Positions 1 through 10,753 of a stretch of 64,000 nt of DNA are shown here, piece after piece. The notes under the pieces are model-generated. The model ran no database searches and was not told where the DNA came from. It saw only the letters and a program-made list of their open reading frames with translations. Position 1 is the first letter of the stretch. Every line of letters begins with the position of its first letter. The position numbers and the translations under genes are program-made. The stretch lies in NCBI GenBank assembly GCA_021464415.1, contig CM038467.1, positions 50,883,309-50,947,308 of the forward strand. Reading direction: 5' to 3'. This stretch comes from Lonicera japonica. Taxonomy: Eukaryota; Streptophyta; Magnoliopsida; Dipsacales; Caprifoliaceae.

Positions 1-21
1 TGGAAAACCAAAAAAAAAGTA

Positions 22-1850
22 GGGTGATTTACCTTTTGACCCCCATTTATTTACCCCTATTCCACTTTGGCACCCAAAGTTTGCAATAATTACCCTTTGA
101 CACCCATTTGGACGGATTCCGTCCGGTCAAAAAGTCAAACCGTTAAATATTTTTTTAATACCGAAAATACCCTTGTGGGTGGATTTAAATGAAAATTAAG
201 CCATTTTCACAAGGCTATTCACGTCCAAATGATGCGATCCACATATGGTTGGAAAGCTCTTACAACATAGATTATGAATACATTAATAATATTCAATAAC
301 AATCAATCTAATTGCCTCGAAATTGCTTCCAAAGTTGACAAAAAATTACTTTTTCCAAAAAAAAGTTTCACGAAGCCATTTTTGCAAGGCCATATCTCAC
401 TCGATTCAAGTCCAAATGATGCGATCAACGTATCGTTGGAAAGCTCTTACAACATAGATTATGAATACATTAATAATATTTAGTAATAATCAATTTAATT
501 GCCTCGAAATTGCTGCCAAAGTTGACAAAAAATCACTTTTTTCAAAATAAAAGTTCCACGAAGCCATTTTCACAAGGCCATATCTCACTCGATTCACGTC
601 CAAATTATGCGATTCACATATGGTTGGAAAGCTCTTGTAATATAGATTTTGAAAACATTAACATTATTCAATAATAAGTAATCTAATTTCCTCTAAATTG
701 CTGCCAAATTTGACAAAAAAACTTACTTTTTTTTTGATAAAAAATCACTTTTTTCAAAAGAAAGTTTCACGAACTGTTTTTCACAAAGCCATTATCAATT
801 GCGATCCATATATGGTCTGAAAGCTCTTACAACATAGATTATGAACTCATTAATAATATTCAACAATAAGCAATCTAATTGACTTGAAATTTCTGCCAAA
901 TTTGACAAAAAAACTCACTTTGGACGTGAATCGAATGAGATATGGCCATGTGAAAATGAATTCGTGAAACTTTTTTTAAAAAAAAGTTATTTTTTATCAA
1001 AAAAAAAGTGAGTTTTTTTGTCAAATTTGGCAGAAATTTCAAGTCAATTAGATTGCTTATTGTTGAATATTATTAATGAGTTCATAATCTATGATGCAAG
1101 AGCTTTCGGTATTGAAAAAAGTGATTTACTATAAAAAAAAGTGAGTTTTTTGTCAACTTTGGTAGCAATTTAGAGGCAATTAAATTGATTATTACTAAAT
1201 ATTATTAATGTATTCATAATCTATGTTGCAAGAGCTTTCCAACGATATGTGAATCGCATCATTTGGACGTGAATCGAGTGAGATATGGCCTTGTGAAAAT
1301 GGCTTCGTGGAACTTTTATTTTGAAAAAAAGTGATTTTTTGTCAACTTTGGCAGCAATTTCGAGGAAATTAAATTGATTATTACAAAATATTATTAATGT
1401 ATTCATAATCTATGTTGTAAGATATTTCCAACGATACGTGGATCGCATCATTTGGACTTGAATCGAGTGAGATATGGCCTTACGAAAATGGCTTCGTGAA
1501 ACTTTTTTTTGAAAAAAGTAATTTTTTGTCAACTTTGGCAGCAATTTCGAGGCAATTAGATTGATTATTATTGAATATTATTAATGTATTCATAATCTAT
1601 GTTGTAAGAGCTTTCCAACCATTTGGATCGCATCATTTGAGTGAATTGAGTGAGATTGGCTTGTGAAAATGGCTTGATTTTCATTTAAATCACCCATAGG
1701 GGTATTTTCGGTATTAAAAAAGGATTTAACGGTTTGACTTTTTGACCGGATGGAATCCGTCCAAATGGGTGCCAAAGGGTAATTATTGCAAACTTCGGGT
1801 GTCAAAGTGAAATAGGGGTAAATAAATGGGAGTCAAAAAGTAAACCACCC
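22..1850. mobile_element. Mutator-like foldback element, non-autonomous
   Basis: The two ends are long inverted repeats of about 180 bp: the left end starts GGGTGATTTACC and the right end is its imperfect reverse complement. A perfect 9-bp direct repeat AAAAAAGTA flanks it at 13-21 and 1851-1859. A 9-bp target duplication with long terminal inverted repeats is the hallmark of Mutator-like elements. No transposase is present. The inside consists of roughly 188-bp units, in one orientation in the left half and the opposite orientation in the right half, so nearly the whole element can fold into one hairpin. Short ORFs inside are repeat translations, not genes. Confidence 0.8.
205..1680. repeat. 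Inverted array of ~188-bp units
   Basis: The landmark GGAAAGCTCT recurs at 251, 438 and 626, with a degenerate copy near 818, spaced 187-192 bp. Its complement AGAGCTTTCC (or variants) recurs at about 1100, 1231, 1420 and 1607. Each unit also carries the landmark CATAATCTATGTTG or its complement and a GATGCGAT box. Spacing in the right half is 188-189 bp except for one shortened unit near 1100-1231. The turning point lies near 910-1010. Confidence 0.8.
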
Positions 1851-1859
1851 AAAAAAGTA

Positions 1860-2146
1860 ATAGAATATCTCACTAAATCAATCATCTATTTTACCAACTT
1901 CTTATAAAACTTAGCAATTTTTTCGATCATTTTCCATCTTTCTTTCATCAGTCTTTAGTTACTCCTCTTCAAGCTGATGCATCCTCTTTATAAGTTTAAT
2001 TCATAGCTGTTTTTTCCTCAAAAAGAGAAACCCCGCCCTCTCGTTTACATCCAATACAATAATACTCTTGCACTAGAAAATACCAACAAATGTAAAAAAT
2101 ATTGGTGTATTAGTAGTCATTTGAATAGTTCATTTCTCTTAAAGAC
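1860..2146. other. Intergenic, nothing recognised
   Basis: AT-rich sequence between the foldback element and the MITE. No ORF, RNA gene or repeat boundary could be supported. Confidence 0.5.
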
Positions 2147-2440
2147 CATCCTTAAATTAACTAACTTAAGGACGGTCCATTTTGAGGGGTACACAAATGA
2201 ATTTTTTGATGAAATTGGTAAAGATTATTTCCACCAAATTTCATCAAAAAATTGAAACCAGAATGTTGGTTAGCTAAACATCTAAAATTTCAAGAGACAT
2301 AAATGCGTATATATACCAATTTTTTTAGTTAGCCCACTTCAGGGATGCATTTTTTGATGAAATTTGGCGGAGAAAAATAGTTTGTTTACCCCTCGAAATT
2401 AACAATCCTTAAATTAATTAAGGACGTCCTTGTAGAAAGC
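2147..2440. mobile_element. Small inverted-repeat MITE, copy 1
   Basis: The ends are imperfect inverted repeats built on CCTTAAATTAA and TTAAGGAC, followed inward by GAGGGGTA on both sides. The interior has an inverted pair of the phrase TTTTTTGATGAAAT. The same interior phrases recur at 24187-24520, so this is a dispersed family. It has no coding capacity. The superfamily and target duplication were not settled. Confidence 0.5.
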
Positions 2441-2780
2441 CTAATATGCGCTTGCCAATCCTATTTAGGCACTCATGAAATTCACACAAAGCTAATAATC
2501 AAACAACTAATGATCGAATAGTTCATTACACGCAATTCATCAATGCTACAAATCACACAATAACCAATAATTTGTTTCAAATAATACTAAACCACCAGAC
2601 ATACCAGCATGATCAAAATATCCAAATTGGTTCCACTCAGTTCAATGTTTCAATAACAGAGAAAGGAAAAATTTATTTATCTACCACTCCATGGAATCAT
2701 AGTAACACACTCTTGCAAATGAACTGTTAAAACTCCCACCATAACAGCCAACAGACTTGTACTTTTCTTCAATCACTGCG
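2441..2780. other. Region 3' of the NLR, nothing recognised
   Basis: AT-rich sequence downstream of the proposed NLR stop codon. It may hold the NLR 3' untranslated region on the minus strand; no polyadenylation signal stood out. Confidence 0.4.
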
Positions 2781-2828
2781 TTAAGGGCCACCATTTCCAG
2801 TGTTGGTGGTTGCATCTTGGTCAATCGG
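2781..2828 (-). CDS. Proposed terminal mini-exon of the NLR
   Basis: On the minus strand a long pyrimidine tract leads to TTGCTAG at 2829, a good acceptor. The exon behind it continues in phase 0 from the CAG|GTAATG donor at 3371. It adds 15 residues (PIDQDATTNTGNGGP) and stops at TAA (2783-2781). The intron would be 542 bp. Without splicing, the ORF reads into a T-rich tail encoding FFFFL, which looks intronic. This is inference; only a transcript would settle it. Confidence 0.4.
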   Translation of the reverse strand, partial: PIDQDATTNTGNGGP

Positions 2829-3370
2829 CTAGCAACATTGACAAAAAAAAAGAAGAAGAATTATATTAAACACTGAAGTTTGAAGGTCACGATGCTTTCA
2901 ATTGAAGTTCATGTTTAAGTTAGGATTTTAGCTGTCACAGGGCTAGATTTATGTAGAACAATGGACAAGTTAAAGCTTAATTAGGACTAAATTAGCTATT
3001 GAAGCATGGATTTACATCTAGTTTAGACACTAAAAATTACTTGCTTCAAGTTTTTGTGCATTCCTGAATTTTAAATTGGGAAATCCATGAAAACTTGTGT
3101 GACATAGTTGAAAAGTTTGAGTTTTTGTGCAAATCCACATAATTCGTGAAGTGGTTGAATAGCATCATTTGGTTTGGTTCATTTTTTGAGAGAGAGATGA
3201 ATAATGAAATGTGATTGAACATGTTAAAAAAGAAGTGGTTTTCACAGCTACTTTGACATTTACACATCTATGATATTGATTGTAATGTTGTCTATTGAAA
3301 TAAGCAGACTTAGGCATCATCACAAAAAAAAAAAAAAATCTTGATCATTTTTTATCTGAAGAAACATTAC

Positions 3371-5176
3371 CTGTAGGGAGCAGCAAAGTTGGAGCCGTTC
3401 TTTCACTGCAAGGTCTTGCCATCGCAACGCCTTCCACCATTCTTCCTCTGCTTCAATGAAATTCAAGTTCTTCGCATTATCTTTGTTGAAAGGTAACTCT
3501 GTTAAACTGCGACACCCATATATCTTGAGCTTCTCCAAGGCAGGCCATTCGAATGACTCGTATGCACAAATCATTTCTAAATTCGGCATACCACAAAGTG
3601 TTAGCTTCCTCAGCTTCTCTGTGTTATCTTTGCAGAAAGGGAACTCTGTTAATCTGGGGCAGTTTTTTATCTTAAGCTTCTCTAAGGCGGACCACTTCGG
3701 TGACACATTTGTGCAAATCCTTGTCAATTTTGGCAAATTAAGAAGTACTAGCTTCCTCAGTTTTAAGAGGATGTCAATAATTGCTGGTTCAATAAATAAC
3801 TCTTCTATGCTGAGGCAATCATCAATCACCAAAGTCCTCAGTTTTAATAAGCTCCAAGGGTGCACGGGACCTTTCCAAATGCTTCCCAGTTTCGGCAAAT
3901 TCTTTATGTATAGACGCAGTAGATTCGGAAGCAGTGGGTCCATGGTACAATTACCGTCAACAATTCCAGTAATATTCTTGCAAGCTTCAATTAGAAAACC
4001 TTGGACGCTGTCCAAGCTTTCTGTCCCAAACTCAGATACATGCTCAAGGTCATTGTGGTTAACCAACTCAAATGCATCAGTTATAGCGAGCACTTCACTG
4101 ATAGCATGGTTACAGCCTCTCCCTTCGCAATATTTCAAATACCTTCTATACTGGTGATGCATCGGAATTCGAGGACGTGATGAGATCGAGCAACTGATGA
4201 AAAGTTGAAATGATTGGGATGCAGAGCCATCTAATTTTTCAACAAAACTTGTAAGATCATCTGCTAGGGGATAATAGGTTTGTGGAGTATCAGTAACTAA
4301 TTTTATGACATCTTCAACACCGTCTTCAAAGCAAAACTTGAGAGTTGTCAGCTTTGTCATGGTAGCTGCTACCTTGTCTCTCACCATATTAATCATCTCA
4401 CCGCAACACTTCTTGTCTGATTTCACATCAATGACCAACTCTTCCAATGTAGTAGAAATCTTGGAAATGACATCGCAATAAAGTGATATATATTGAGCAT
4501 CAATTTCATTGCCAAAATTATTGAACGAAACCAGCAACCGCTTCAAATTGCGCAATTTCTCTATCTTGGTTAGAGGTGTACATGTACCCGGCTTGAGTTT
4601 CCCGAATAAAAATTTTTGAATAGGCACGTGGATCGTCCCGAGCACACCCTCATTTTGGGGTGGTATATTGTCAACCCCACTGCCACTGCCTCTTATATCG
4701 AGCACTTGAAGAGACTCAAATTCTCCAATTTCAGATGGAAGCTTCGCCAAGCAAATGCAATCATTTAGATACAGGACTTTCAAAAGTTTCAGCTTCCATA
4801 GTGAAGATGGAAGTGATGCGATTCCAGTATGACTCAAGTCCAAAACTCGGAGATTTCCAGCATTCTCAAAGAAAAAGTTAGGAATTTTGTTCAAACTTTG
4901 ATTTCTTTGCAAAATTAGTGTGGAAAGCATTGGACAATCTGGGCGTTCAGGTAACGTTGTCAGTTTATTGTCAACCAACGAAATTCGATTCTTCTGGTTC
5001 CAGTCTTCCATGCTTGGGGCATCTTGTACTGATTCACTGATTTTCACCAAATGTTTATGTTCACAATCAGCTAACAACTTATCCAATGCCACTTTCCGAA
5101 TCAATTTTGGCATCCTAACATATTCTCCATGCCTATAACACATGCTCCTCCAGTAAAGACACCTTTTTAAGTTCAT
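3371..5176 (-). CDS. NLR segment 3: end of NB-ARC and leucine-rich repeats
   Basis: Over 600 residues. Near its start (residues 20-31) comes VRMPKLIRKVAL, the place where CNLs have VxMHDxxRxxA: the MHD motif is replaced by MPK. Then follow about 12 or more LRRs (such as LRVLDLSHTGIASLP), a long irregular middle part, and paired C-terminal repeats of the type LEKLKIxxCxxLTELPF. The tail EAEEEWWKALRWQDLAVKERLQ is typical for this CNL group. The first ~15 residues overlap segment 2 out of frame. The exon probably ends at CAG|GTAATG (3371). Confidence 0.85.
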
Positions 5177-6080
5177 TCAATATATAACGCCCAAGGTTAC
5201 GTACTTTGTTAGTTCCATACAAATCTTCAGCTGCCCAACAATCCAATAAGCAATCTGCACCAATGTCACTCCCTTCGGGATATAATGCACAGTACAAAAG
5301 GCAATCCTTTTGAGCGCCCTCCAATTGATCACAACAAAATTCTAAATATTTATACACTTTTTGAATGGCAACATCACCCTCATCAGGAAAACTTATCAAA
5401 TTTGCATATCCTTGGTCCCAGCTCTCCTTTGTTTCTTTCTTTTTGAAGGCACTTGCTATCATTTTTATCACAAACGGACAATTGTTGCAGCATTTAACTA
5501 CTCCTGCCATAACCGACCAAGATATACATTTTGACGGACCTAGAACTTTTTTAAACATAGATATTGCTTCGTCATCGGATAATCTTTCAATTCTAACCTC
5601 CTTGTCCACAGGCAAGTGAAAAAAATGACCCACTGTAGTTGTCAACACTAACTTGCTACCATTCTCATAATTAAGATCAATCCCAATTTGGTTTAATTTG
5701 AGATCTTCCTTAACCCCATCCAGAAGTAGCAAACACTTCTTATCCCGTAACTCTCCCTGTATTCTTTCGGCGACTTTGTCATCACTGGCACCTTCAACAT
5801 CAAGGTTTAGTCTTCGCACAATACTTTGCTGCATTTGCTCAACGCTGAAATTCCTCTTGTCTTCCTCCGAGGAAACATTCACCCAAATCACTAACTTAAA
5901 CATATCAGCAATATTTTTATGGTTGTTCAAGGTCTGCATTATAGTTGTCTTCCCCATGCCCATCCGCCCCTGTATTTTAATGACTCTGAATTTCCTTTTC
6001 GTTAACAGATCCAAAATCTTCTCCAGTGGTCCATAAAGTGTGGGGAAATTTTTGATATCGGGTGCTTCTTTAATCTCCAC
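5133..6080 (-). CDS. NLR segment 2: NB-ARC nucleotide-binding domain
   Basis: 315-residue ORF. Visible motifs: P-loop GMGKTT (residues 41-46), kinase-2 LLLLD (117-121), RNBS-B SKLVLTTT (142-149), a weak GLPL counterpart NNCPFVIKMIA (199-209) and RNBS-D CLLYCALYPEG (260-270). The kinase-2 motif reads LLLLDGV, so the usual second aspartate (LDDVW) is glycine. GLPL is also strongly changed. The ORF ends 44 bp inside the next ORF, in another frame. The Met at 6080 is only the first ATG of this frame, not a natural start. Confidence 0.85.
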   Translation of the reverse strand: MEIKEAPDIKNFPTLYGPLEKILDLLTKRKFRVIKIQGRMGMGKTTIMQTLNNHKNIADMFKLVIWVNVSSEEDKRNFSVEQMQQSIVRRLNLDVEGASDDKVAERIQGELRDKKCLLLLDGVKEDLKLNQIGIDLNYENGSKLVLTTTVGHFFHLPVDKEVRIERLSDDEAISMFKKVLGPSKCISWSVMAGVVKCCNNCPFVIKMIASAFKKKETKESWDQGYANLISFPDEGDVAIQKVYKYLEFCCDQLEGAQKDCLLYCALYPEGSDIGADCLLDCWAAEDLYGTNKVRNLGRYILNELKKVSLLEEHVL

Positions 6081-6504
6081 AACACGGATCTGGTTCTTTC
6101 CGCACTAAAATGTGTCCCACTTCTGTGCCCTCCAAGCGAACTGCCACTTTTAACATACTTTTCATCTTCTTGCATAGCTTTGAACATGGAATATAATGTA
6201 ACAACTTCGACTTGTTTCTTTTTCTTTCGTATTTCGCAAATATATTTTTCACATCTTTTTCCAACTCAAACACTTCTTGAATCCAGTTATTGTAGTCTAT
6301 TGATGGTATCTTTGTAGAGTTCCGTAACTCTAACACTGTCTGATGAGATTTCTTTTTGGCCAACAACTTCTGCATTGTGTTGGTCAACTCTCCGTGAATC
6401 TTTTCCATATCCCTTGAAACTTCCTTGAATCTATCCCATACTGGCTTTAACGCCATCACCCCAGAAACAATAGTTGCTGCTGCTACTACAGGTTCAGCCA
6501 TCAA
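6070..6504 (-). CDS. NLR segment 1: N-terminal coiled-coil domain
   Basis: 144 residues starting at MMAEPV. The first 100 residues are charged and heptad-like, as in the CC signalling domain of CNL receptors, with a short hydrophobic start. The frame stops 10 bp before the NB-ARC ORF's first Met. The neighbouring frame is open only from about 6107, so a 1-2 bp indel just upstream of 6095 best explains the break. The ATG is preceded by an A-rich leader without other ATGs nearby. Confidence 0.75.
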   Translation of the reverse strand: MMAEPVVAAATIVSGVMALKPVWDRFKEVSRDMEKIHGELTNTMQKLLAKKKSHQTVLELRNSTKIPSIDYNNWIQEVFELEKDVKNIFAKYERKRNKSKLLHYIPCSKLCKKMKSMLKVAVRLEGTEVGHILVRKEPDPCCGD

Positions 6505-7134
6505 TCAAAACAACAAGAACCTGTACCACAGAAGCTCCCAAAAAAATAAATAAATTATCAGATCGGATACATTAGTTACTTACTGGAATGAAACGGAACA
6601 ACAAGGCTACTATACTTTGGGCCAAGTTTACTTCGTGATTGTGGTCAGACATTCTGTTTCTTTCATGCACCCAATAAAGCAAAAGGCCAATTCAAATTAT
6701 TGTAGCTTTGTTGGTGAAGGTCACATTATTTTCTTATTTAGCCAATAATATGCAATGGATCAAAAGAAACTGAACTCCGATATAGTTAATTCTTCTTTAG
6801 GGGCTTAAAGACACGTACGCCTTCTTACTAAAACATTTTCTGCCTTCATATTTACTACTGCAGGTAGACTTCTTATTGGACGTAATGATACACAGAGCCC
6901 GTTGGTTGTCCCTCAAATTGACAACAAATAATTAGGCAATGTGCGATCTTTACATTTCTTTGTGTTTGATTGTGAAAATTGAACAATCGTAATCTGTTTT
7001 TCCGCCGGACCACAGTCTTGACAAATATGATAATTCATGAAAACTCATATTAAATCATTCCAAGTAAAACTTGAAATTGCTTAAATTTAGAACTAGGGAA
7101 TTCAATCCAACTTTATATTTTGAGGAGATCCAAG
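6505..7134. other. Upstream region of the NLR, nothing recognised
   Basis: AT-rich sequence that should contain the minus-strand promoter and 5' leader of the NLR. No convincing TATA box or repeat end was identified. Confidence 0.4.
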
Positions 7135-7350
7135 TGTCTACACTTAATGTTGATGACTCTAGACAAAATATTAAACAACCTTGAGTAGTTTAGAACATGT
7201 TTACATTCTAACATTCGGAATTTCTCATTAAGTTTTCCAAACAATCGATGAATTAGAAATGAATTATCTACAAGTTCACAGATTTATAATTCACTAATAG
7301 AAAAAGAAGTAACTTTAAAATTAAGCAATTTAAGCAGCCAAACGGACTGG
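7135..7350. repeat. ~216-bp tandem duplication, unit A (empty Helitron site)
   Basis: It starts TGTCTACACTT and ends CCAAACGGACT. The next unit begins at once at 7351 with TGTCTACACTTGG. At 7261-7270 it contains GAATTATCTA, the uninterrupted version of the site at which unit B is split by the Helitron. Confidence 0.75.
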
Positions 7351-7483
7351 TGTCTACACTTGGTGTTGATACTACTAGACATAATTTCAAATAATGTAGA
7401 GGAATTTATAACACATTCTTATTCTAGCATCCGGAATTTCCCATTTATGTCTTCTGAACGCTCCATGAATTAGAATTGAATTA
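7351..7483. repeat. Tandem duplication unit B, left part
   Basis: Diverged copy of unit A up to GAATTGAATTA, where the Helitron begins. The remainder of the unit resumes at 12834-12918 (TCTACATAAATG to AAACGGACCC). Left plus right parts add up to about 218 bp, matching unit A. Confidence 0.75.
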
Positions 7484-7936
7484 TCTATATCTATATCTAT
7501 ATCTATACTATAAATAAAAGTACGAATAACTTAAGTGTTTTCCCCCTTTTTTGTAGAGACAAATATGCCCTTGATTTGAAACATAAGATTTTAAGATTTA
7601 CATTAAAAAAAACAAAATAACTTCATATATTTTTATATTATAGTATTAGTATTCCAAATAAATTTAAACTCTACTTTATTTGGTTAAACTAATATAATTA
7701 AACAAGTTAGAATTATATTAGTATTAGTATTTCAAAGTGTATAAATCCATATATTTTTATATCAGTGTTAGTGTTTTAAATAAATTTAAACTCTATTTTA
7801 TTTGGTTTGTGTTGAATTAGGTGTTTTCCAAAACTCACCACAAAAGAATGTATATTTAATAAACTGTATTAAAATTACAAAGCTATTTAATATTAACTTA
7901 TACATCATGAGACTATATTATTCATACGAGTGTTAT

Positions 7937-8104
7937 ATTATTTTGTAAGTGCTATATTAGCTATGTGGCATCTAGTATATTGTATTTTATAGGGTCCATT
8001 CTGTATACAATTTCTTTGTTAATAAATAATGAGATGGGAACTAGGTTAAGACTAGTTCATCAAGTTCTAAAAATTTGTTCTCTCTTTCTTCTCTCTAACT
8101 CTAA
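7937..8104 (+). repeat. copia-1 5' LTR
   Basis: Shares with the 3' LTR long stretches such as ATTTTATAGGGTCCATTCTG, GAGATGGGAACTAGGTTAAG and TTCTCTCTTTCTTCTCTCT. Small indels separate the copies. Confidence 0.75.
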
Positions 8105-8105
8105 A

Positions 8106-8117
8106 TGGTATAGAGCC
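8106..8117 (+). other. copia-1 primer binding site
   Basis: TGGTATAGAGCC right behind the 5' LTR matches the initiator tRNA-Met primer site (TGGTATCAGAGC) with one base missing. Confidence 0.75.
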
Positions 8118-8404
8118 TTAGAGGAAAGTAATCCTTCCACAAAGTTATATTTCACGACTCGCAGTCTCATCGTGTTTCAGTCCATTTTATCATGTATTTC
8201 GCCCTATTCGTGCTTCACCTCTGTATCGTGCTATAGATCTGTTGCGTACTATCTGACTTTTAAGTCTTAATTTTCTAGGGTGTGTGTACACCTGTGTTTG
8301 TTTGTTGGTGAATTATTATCAGAAGGTAGTTGAAATTTTACACTTGATAGTAGTTGCTTGTTGCTTTATTTGTGCTAACGTAAACCCTCTAGTTGTTTGA
8401 TAGA

Positions 8405-9141
8405 ATGCCTGAATCGAATATGTCTGAGGAAACCCTAAGTTCTTTAAGTCAGGTGACTACGAAACTTAGGGGTCCAACCGAATTCAACCTTGGGCATTGC
8501 ATCACCATAGTTAAGTTGAACGATCAAAACTACCTTGAATGGTCTCAATCTGCTTTGATTAGTCTAACAGGTCAAAGAGTGATTGATCATGTTGAAGGAA
8601 CTGTTACCATTCCTGCCGAGGGAGATCCCAAACGTGCCGAGTGGCACAGTGACAATGCCTATGTCAAAGGATTGATTCTTAAATCGATGGAGCCTGAGAT
8701 AAGCAGGGGGTTCCTATTTGCTGAAATTGTGAAGGAATTGTGGGATGCTGTTAAAAATAAATATTCATCTGCTGGAAGCTTGCTGCACCATTCTCAGAAA
8801 TGCCTGCTCTTGTCTCACAAAGGGGGCGGTTCGAAGATAAGAGCCACCTAGTGTGTACTCATTGTGAACGTCCACGCCACCCTAAGGAAACTTGCTGGAA
8901 TTTGCATCCACATCTCCATCCCTCTAATTTTGACAAGAAACAAGTGGCTGGAAAATCCAAGCAAGCTTCTTCTCATCCTCCACCTAAGGCCAATAATGCG
9001 TGTGCCACTACTGTTGATGCCCCTAGCCTCCCACCTGGAAAAGATATGGAGCAGATATGCCGAATTGTTACAACTGCATACCATAACGCTTCCGCATCTT
9101 CTTCAACATCACAACCAGTCCAGTCAGGTACTAATCCCTAG
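8405..9141 (+). pseudogene. copia-1 gag remnant
   Basis: It starts at ATG 8405 with a UBN2/copia gag-like region (LNDQNYLEWSQSALISL). The frame changes near 8800-8850, where the middle of gag seems deleted. The new frame then reads the zinc knuckle CTHCERPRHPKETC (CX2CX4HX4C). A TAG at 9139 separates gag from protease. Gag packages the element RNA into virus-like particles. Confidence 0.8.
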
Positions 9142-9672
9142 GCACATCATGCTTCCACATCTTCTGGTGGAAGAACCTGGATTATTGATTCAGGTGCTAG
9201 TGATCATATGAATGGTATGGCTTCTGATTTCTCCTCTTACACTTTATACTCAGGTAGTGAAAAAATTACTCTTGCAGATGGCTCTTTATCCTCCATCACG
9301 GGAAAAGGAAACATTCATATCTCAAATAATCTTACATTATCCTCTGCTATTCACGTTCCCAACCTTAGCACACCTCTTTTGTCTGTTAGTTCCATTACAA
9401 AGGATTTGAATTGTAGTGTGACCTTCTTTCCTTCTCATTGTGTCTTTCAGGACTTGGAGACGAGGAAGACGATTGGAAGTGGGCGTGAAGACAATGGATT
9501 GTATTTGATGGATTCTCAGGTCAAAGCCGTTTTTGGTGCTACCAAGTCTAGTGTAGAAAATAGTGGTGTCAATAAAGATCTGTTAATGCGATGGCATAAT
9601 AGATTAAGTCATATTCCTGTTTCCGTTTTGAAGCATGTGCTTCCTCAGTTTTTTAGTGCAGGTTTTTTTTAG
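9142..9672 (+). pseudogene. copia-1 protease and pre-integrase region
   Basis: WIIDSGASDHM (from about 9177) is the aspartic protease active site of copia Pol. The gag_pre-integrase motif follows near 9590 (MRWHNRLSH). It is in the same frame as the zinc knuckle apart from the TAG at 9139, so Gag and Pol were one polyprotein. The frame ends at 9672. Confidence 0.8.
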
Positions 9673-10556
9673 TTAAATTGTGAACCGTGTGTTCTTGCAA
9701 AACATTGTCGTGTATCTTAACCTATTAGTATTAATAAAAGTACTGCCCCTTTGCAACTTGTTCATTCTGACGTGTGGGGTCTTGAAAAAACTACTTCCTT
9801 ACTTGGTTTTTGATATTTTATTGTGTTTGTTGATGACTTTAGTCGCTATACGTGGCTATATCTTCTAAAACAAAGGATGAAGTACAGTCAGTCTTCCAGG
9901 TGTTTCATAAAATGGTGTGTACTCAGTTTGGTCGTCCTCTAAAAGTTCTTCGATCTGATAATGGGGGGGAATTTATGTTTAATAGCCTTGCCACCTTTTT
10001 TGCTGATCATGGGATACTTCATCAAACCTCGTGTGCTGATACACCGTAACGAAATGGGGTAGCTGAGAGAAAGCACCGTCATATCGGAAATCATTGGTAT
10101 GGGGGTCAAGACATCGTATTAGGGCTGATGCTTCTTAACAGCTACTTTTCTTGTCAATTAAATGCCATGTAAGGTTCTTAACCTTGAGTCTCCCGCCTCT
10201 GTTTTGTATGGTCATACACCGGTCTTCCCTATCCCTCCAAAAGTATTTGGTTGTATTTGTTATGTTCATATCCACCATAGAAAAGACAAAATGGATCCGA
10301 AAGCAATCCCTTGCATCTTCCTCGGGTATTCAGCTATTCAAAAGGGCTATCGTTGCTATGATCCTGTTTCTCATCGTCATTTTGTCTCTCGGGATGTCAC
10401 CTTCTTTGAGTCCATTCCGTACTTCACCACTACCAGGCATTCTCTACAGGGGGAGAGTGCTGATTTACAGGAAATTCCATTGCCTGTTCCTGTTACAGGT
10501 GTAGAGATGCCTGCTACTGTTCCGTCTGTTACCGTTTCTCCTCAAAGGGAGCATTA
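9673..10556 (+). pseudogene. copia-1 integrase remnant
   Basis: Recognisable pieces in different frames: HSDVWG (near 9757), VDDFSRYTW (near 9828), RSDNGGEF (near 9952), NGVAERKHR (near 10060) and the C-terminal KVFGCICYVHI...CIFLGYS...SRDVTFFES. At least four stops or frame changes interrupt it. Integrase would insert the cDNA into host DNA. Confidence 0.8.
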
Positions 10557-10753
10557 GCCTCTAAAAGTATACACGAGACGAGAAAAACAATCTATTCTCT
10601 CCCCACGACCAAAAAGTCTCCTCTTCTCCAGGTAATCCCTCTCTTGATCTTGATGTTCCTATTGCCATTCATAAAGGAACGTGTACTTGCACTAAATATC
10701 CTATATCCCACTTTGTATCGTATGATAAATTATGACATTCCTATCAAGCTTTT

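Larger units (their letters stand above)
2781..6504 (-). pseudogene. CC-NB-LRR disease-resistance gene copy with two frame breaks
   Basis: Intracellular immune receptor of the CNL class: such proteins sense pathogen effectors, and the NB-ARC domain is an ATP/ADP switch. Three consecutive minus-strand ORFs give coiled-coil (6504-6070), NB-ARC (6080-5133) and LRR (5176-3320), each in a different frame. The frame changes fall near 6095-6107 and 5133-5145. Domain order and total length (about 1,050 residues) fit a complete CNL. The C-terminal style (EAEEEWWKAL) recalls RPS2/At4g27190-like CNLs. A splice donor at 3371/3370 and an acceptor at 2829 suggest a last mini-exon at 2828-2781. It is either a pseudogene or an intact gene with two sequencing indels. 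Confidence 0.85.

Noticed and set aside
3456..4157. Long plus-strand ORF of 233 codons
   Set aside because: It is the complement of the NLR leucine-rich repeats; its repetitive composition follows from the LRR on the other strand.
8106..8117. tRNA-like sequence at the copia primer sites
   Set aside because: Only the 10-12 bases complementary to a tRNA 3' end are present, so these are primer binding sites; no tRNA gene was found in the window.
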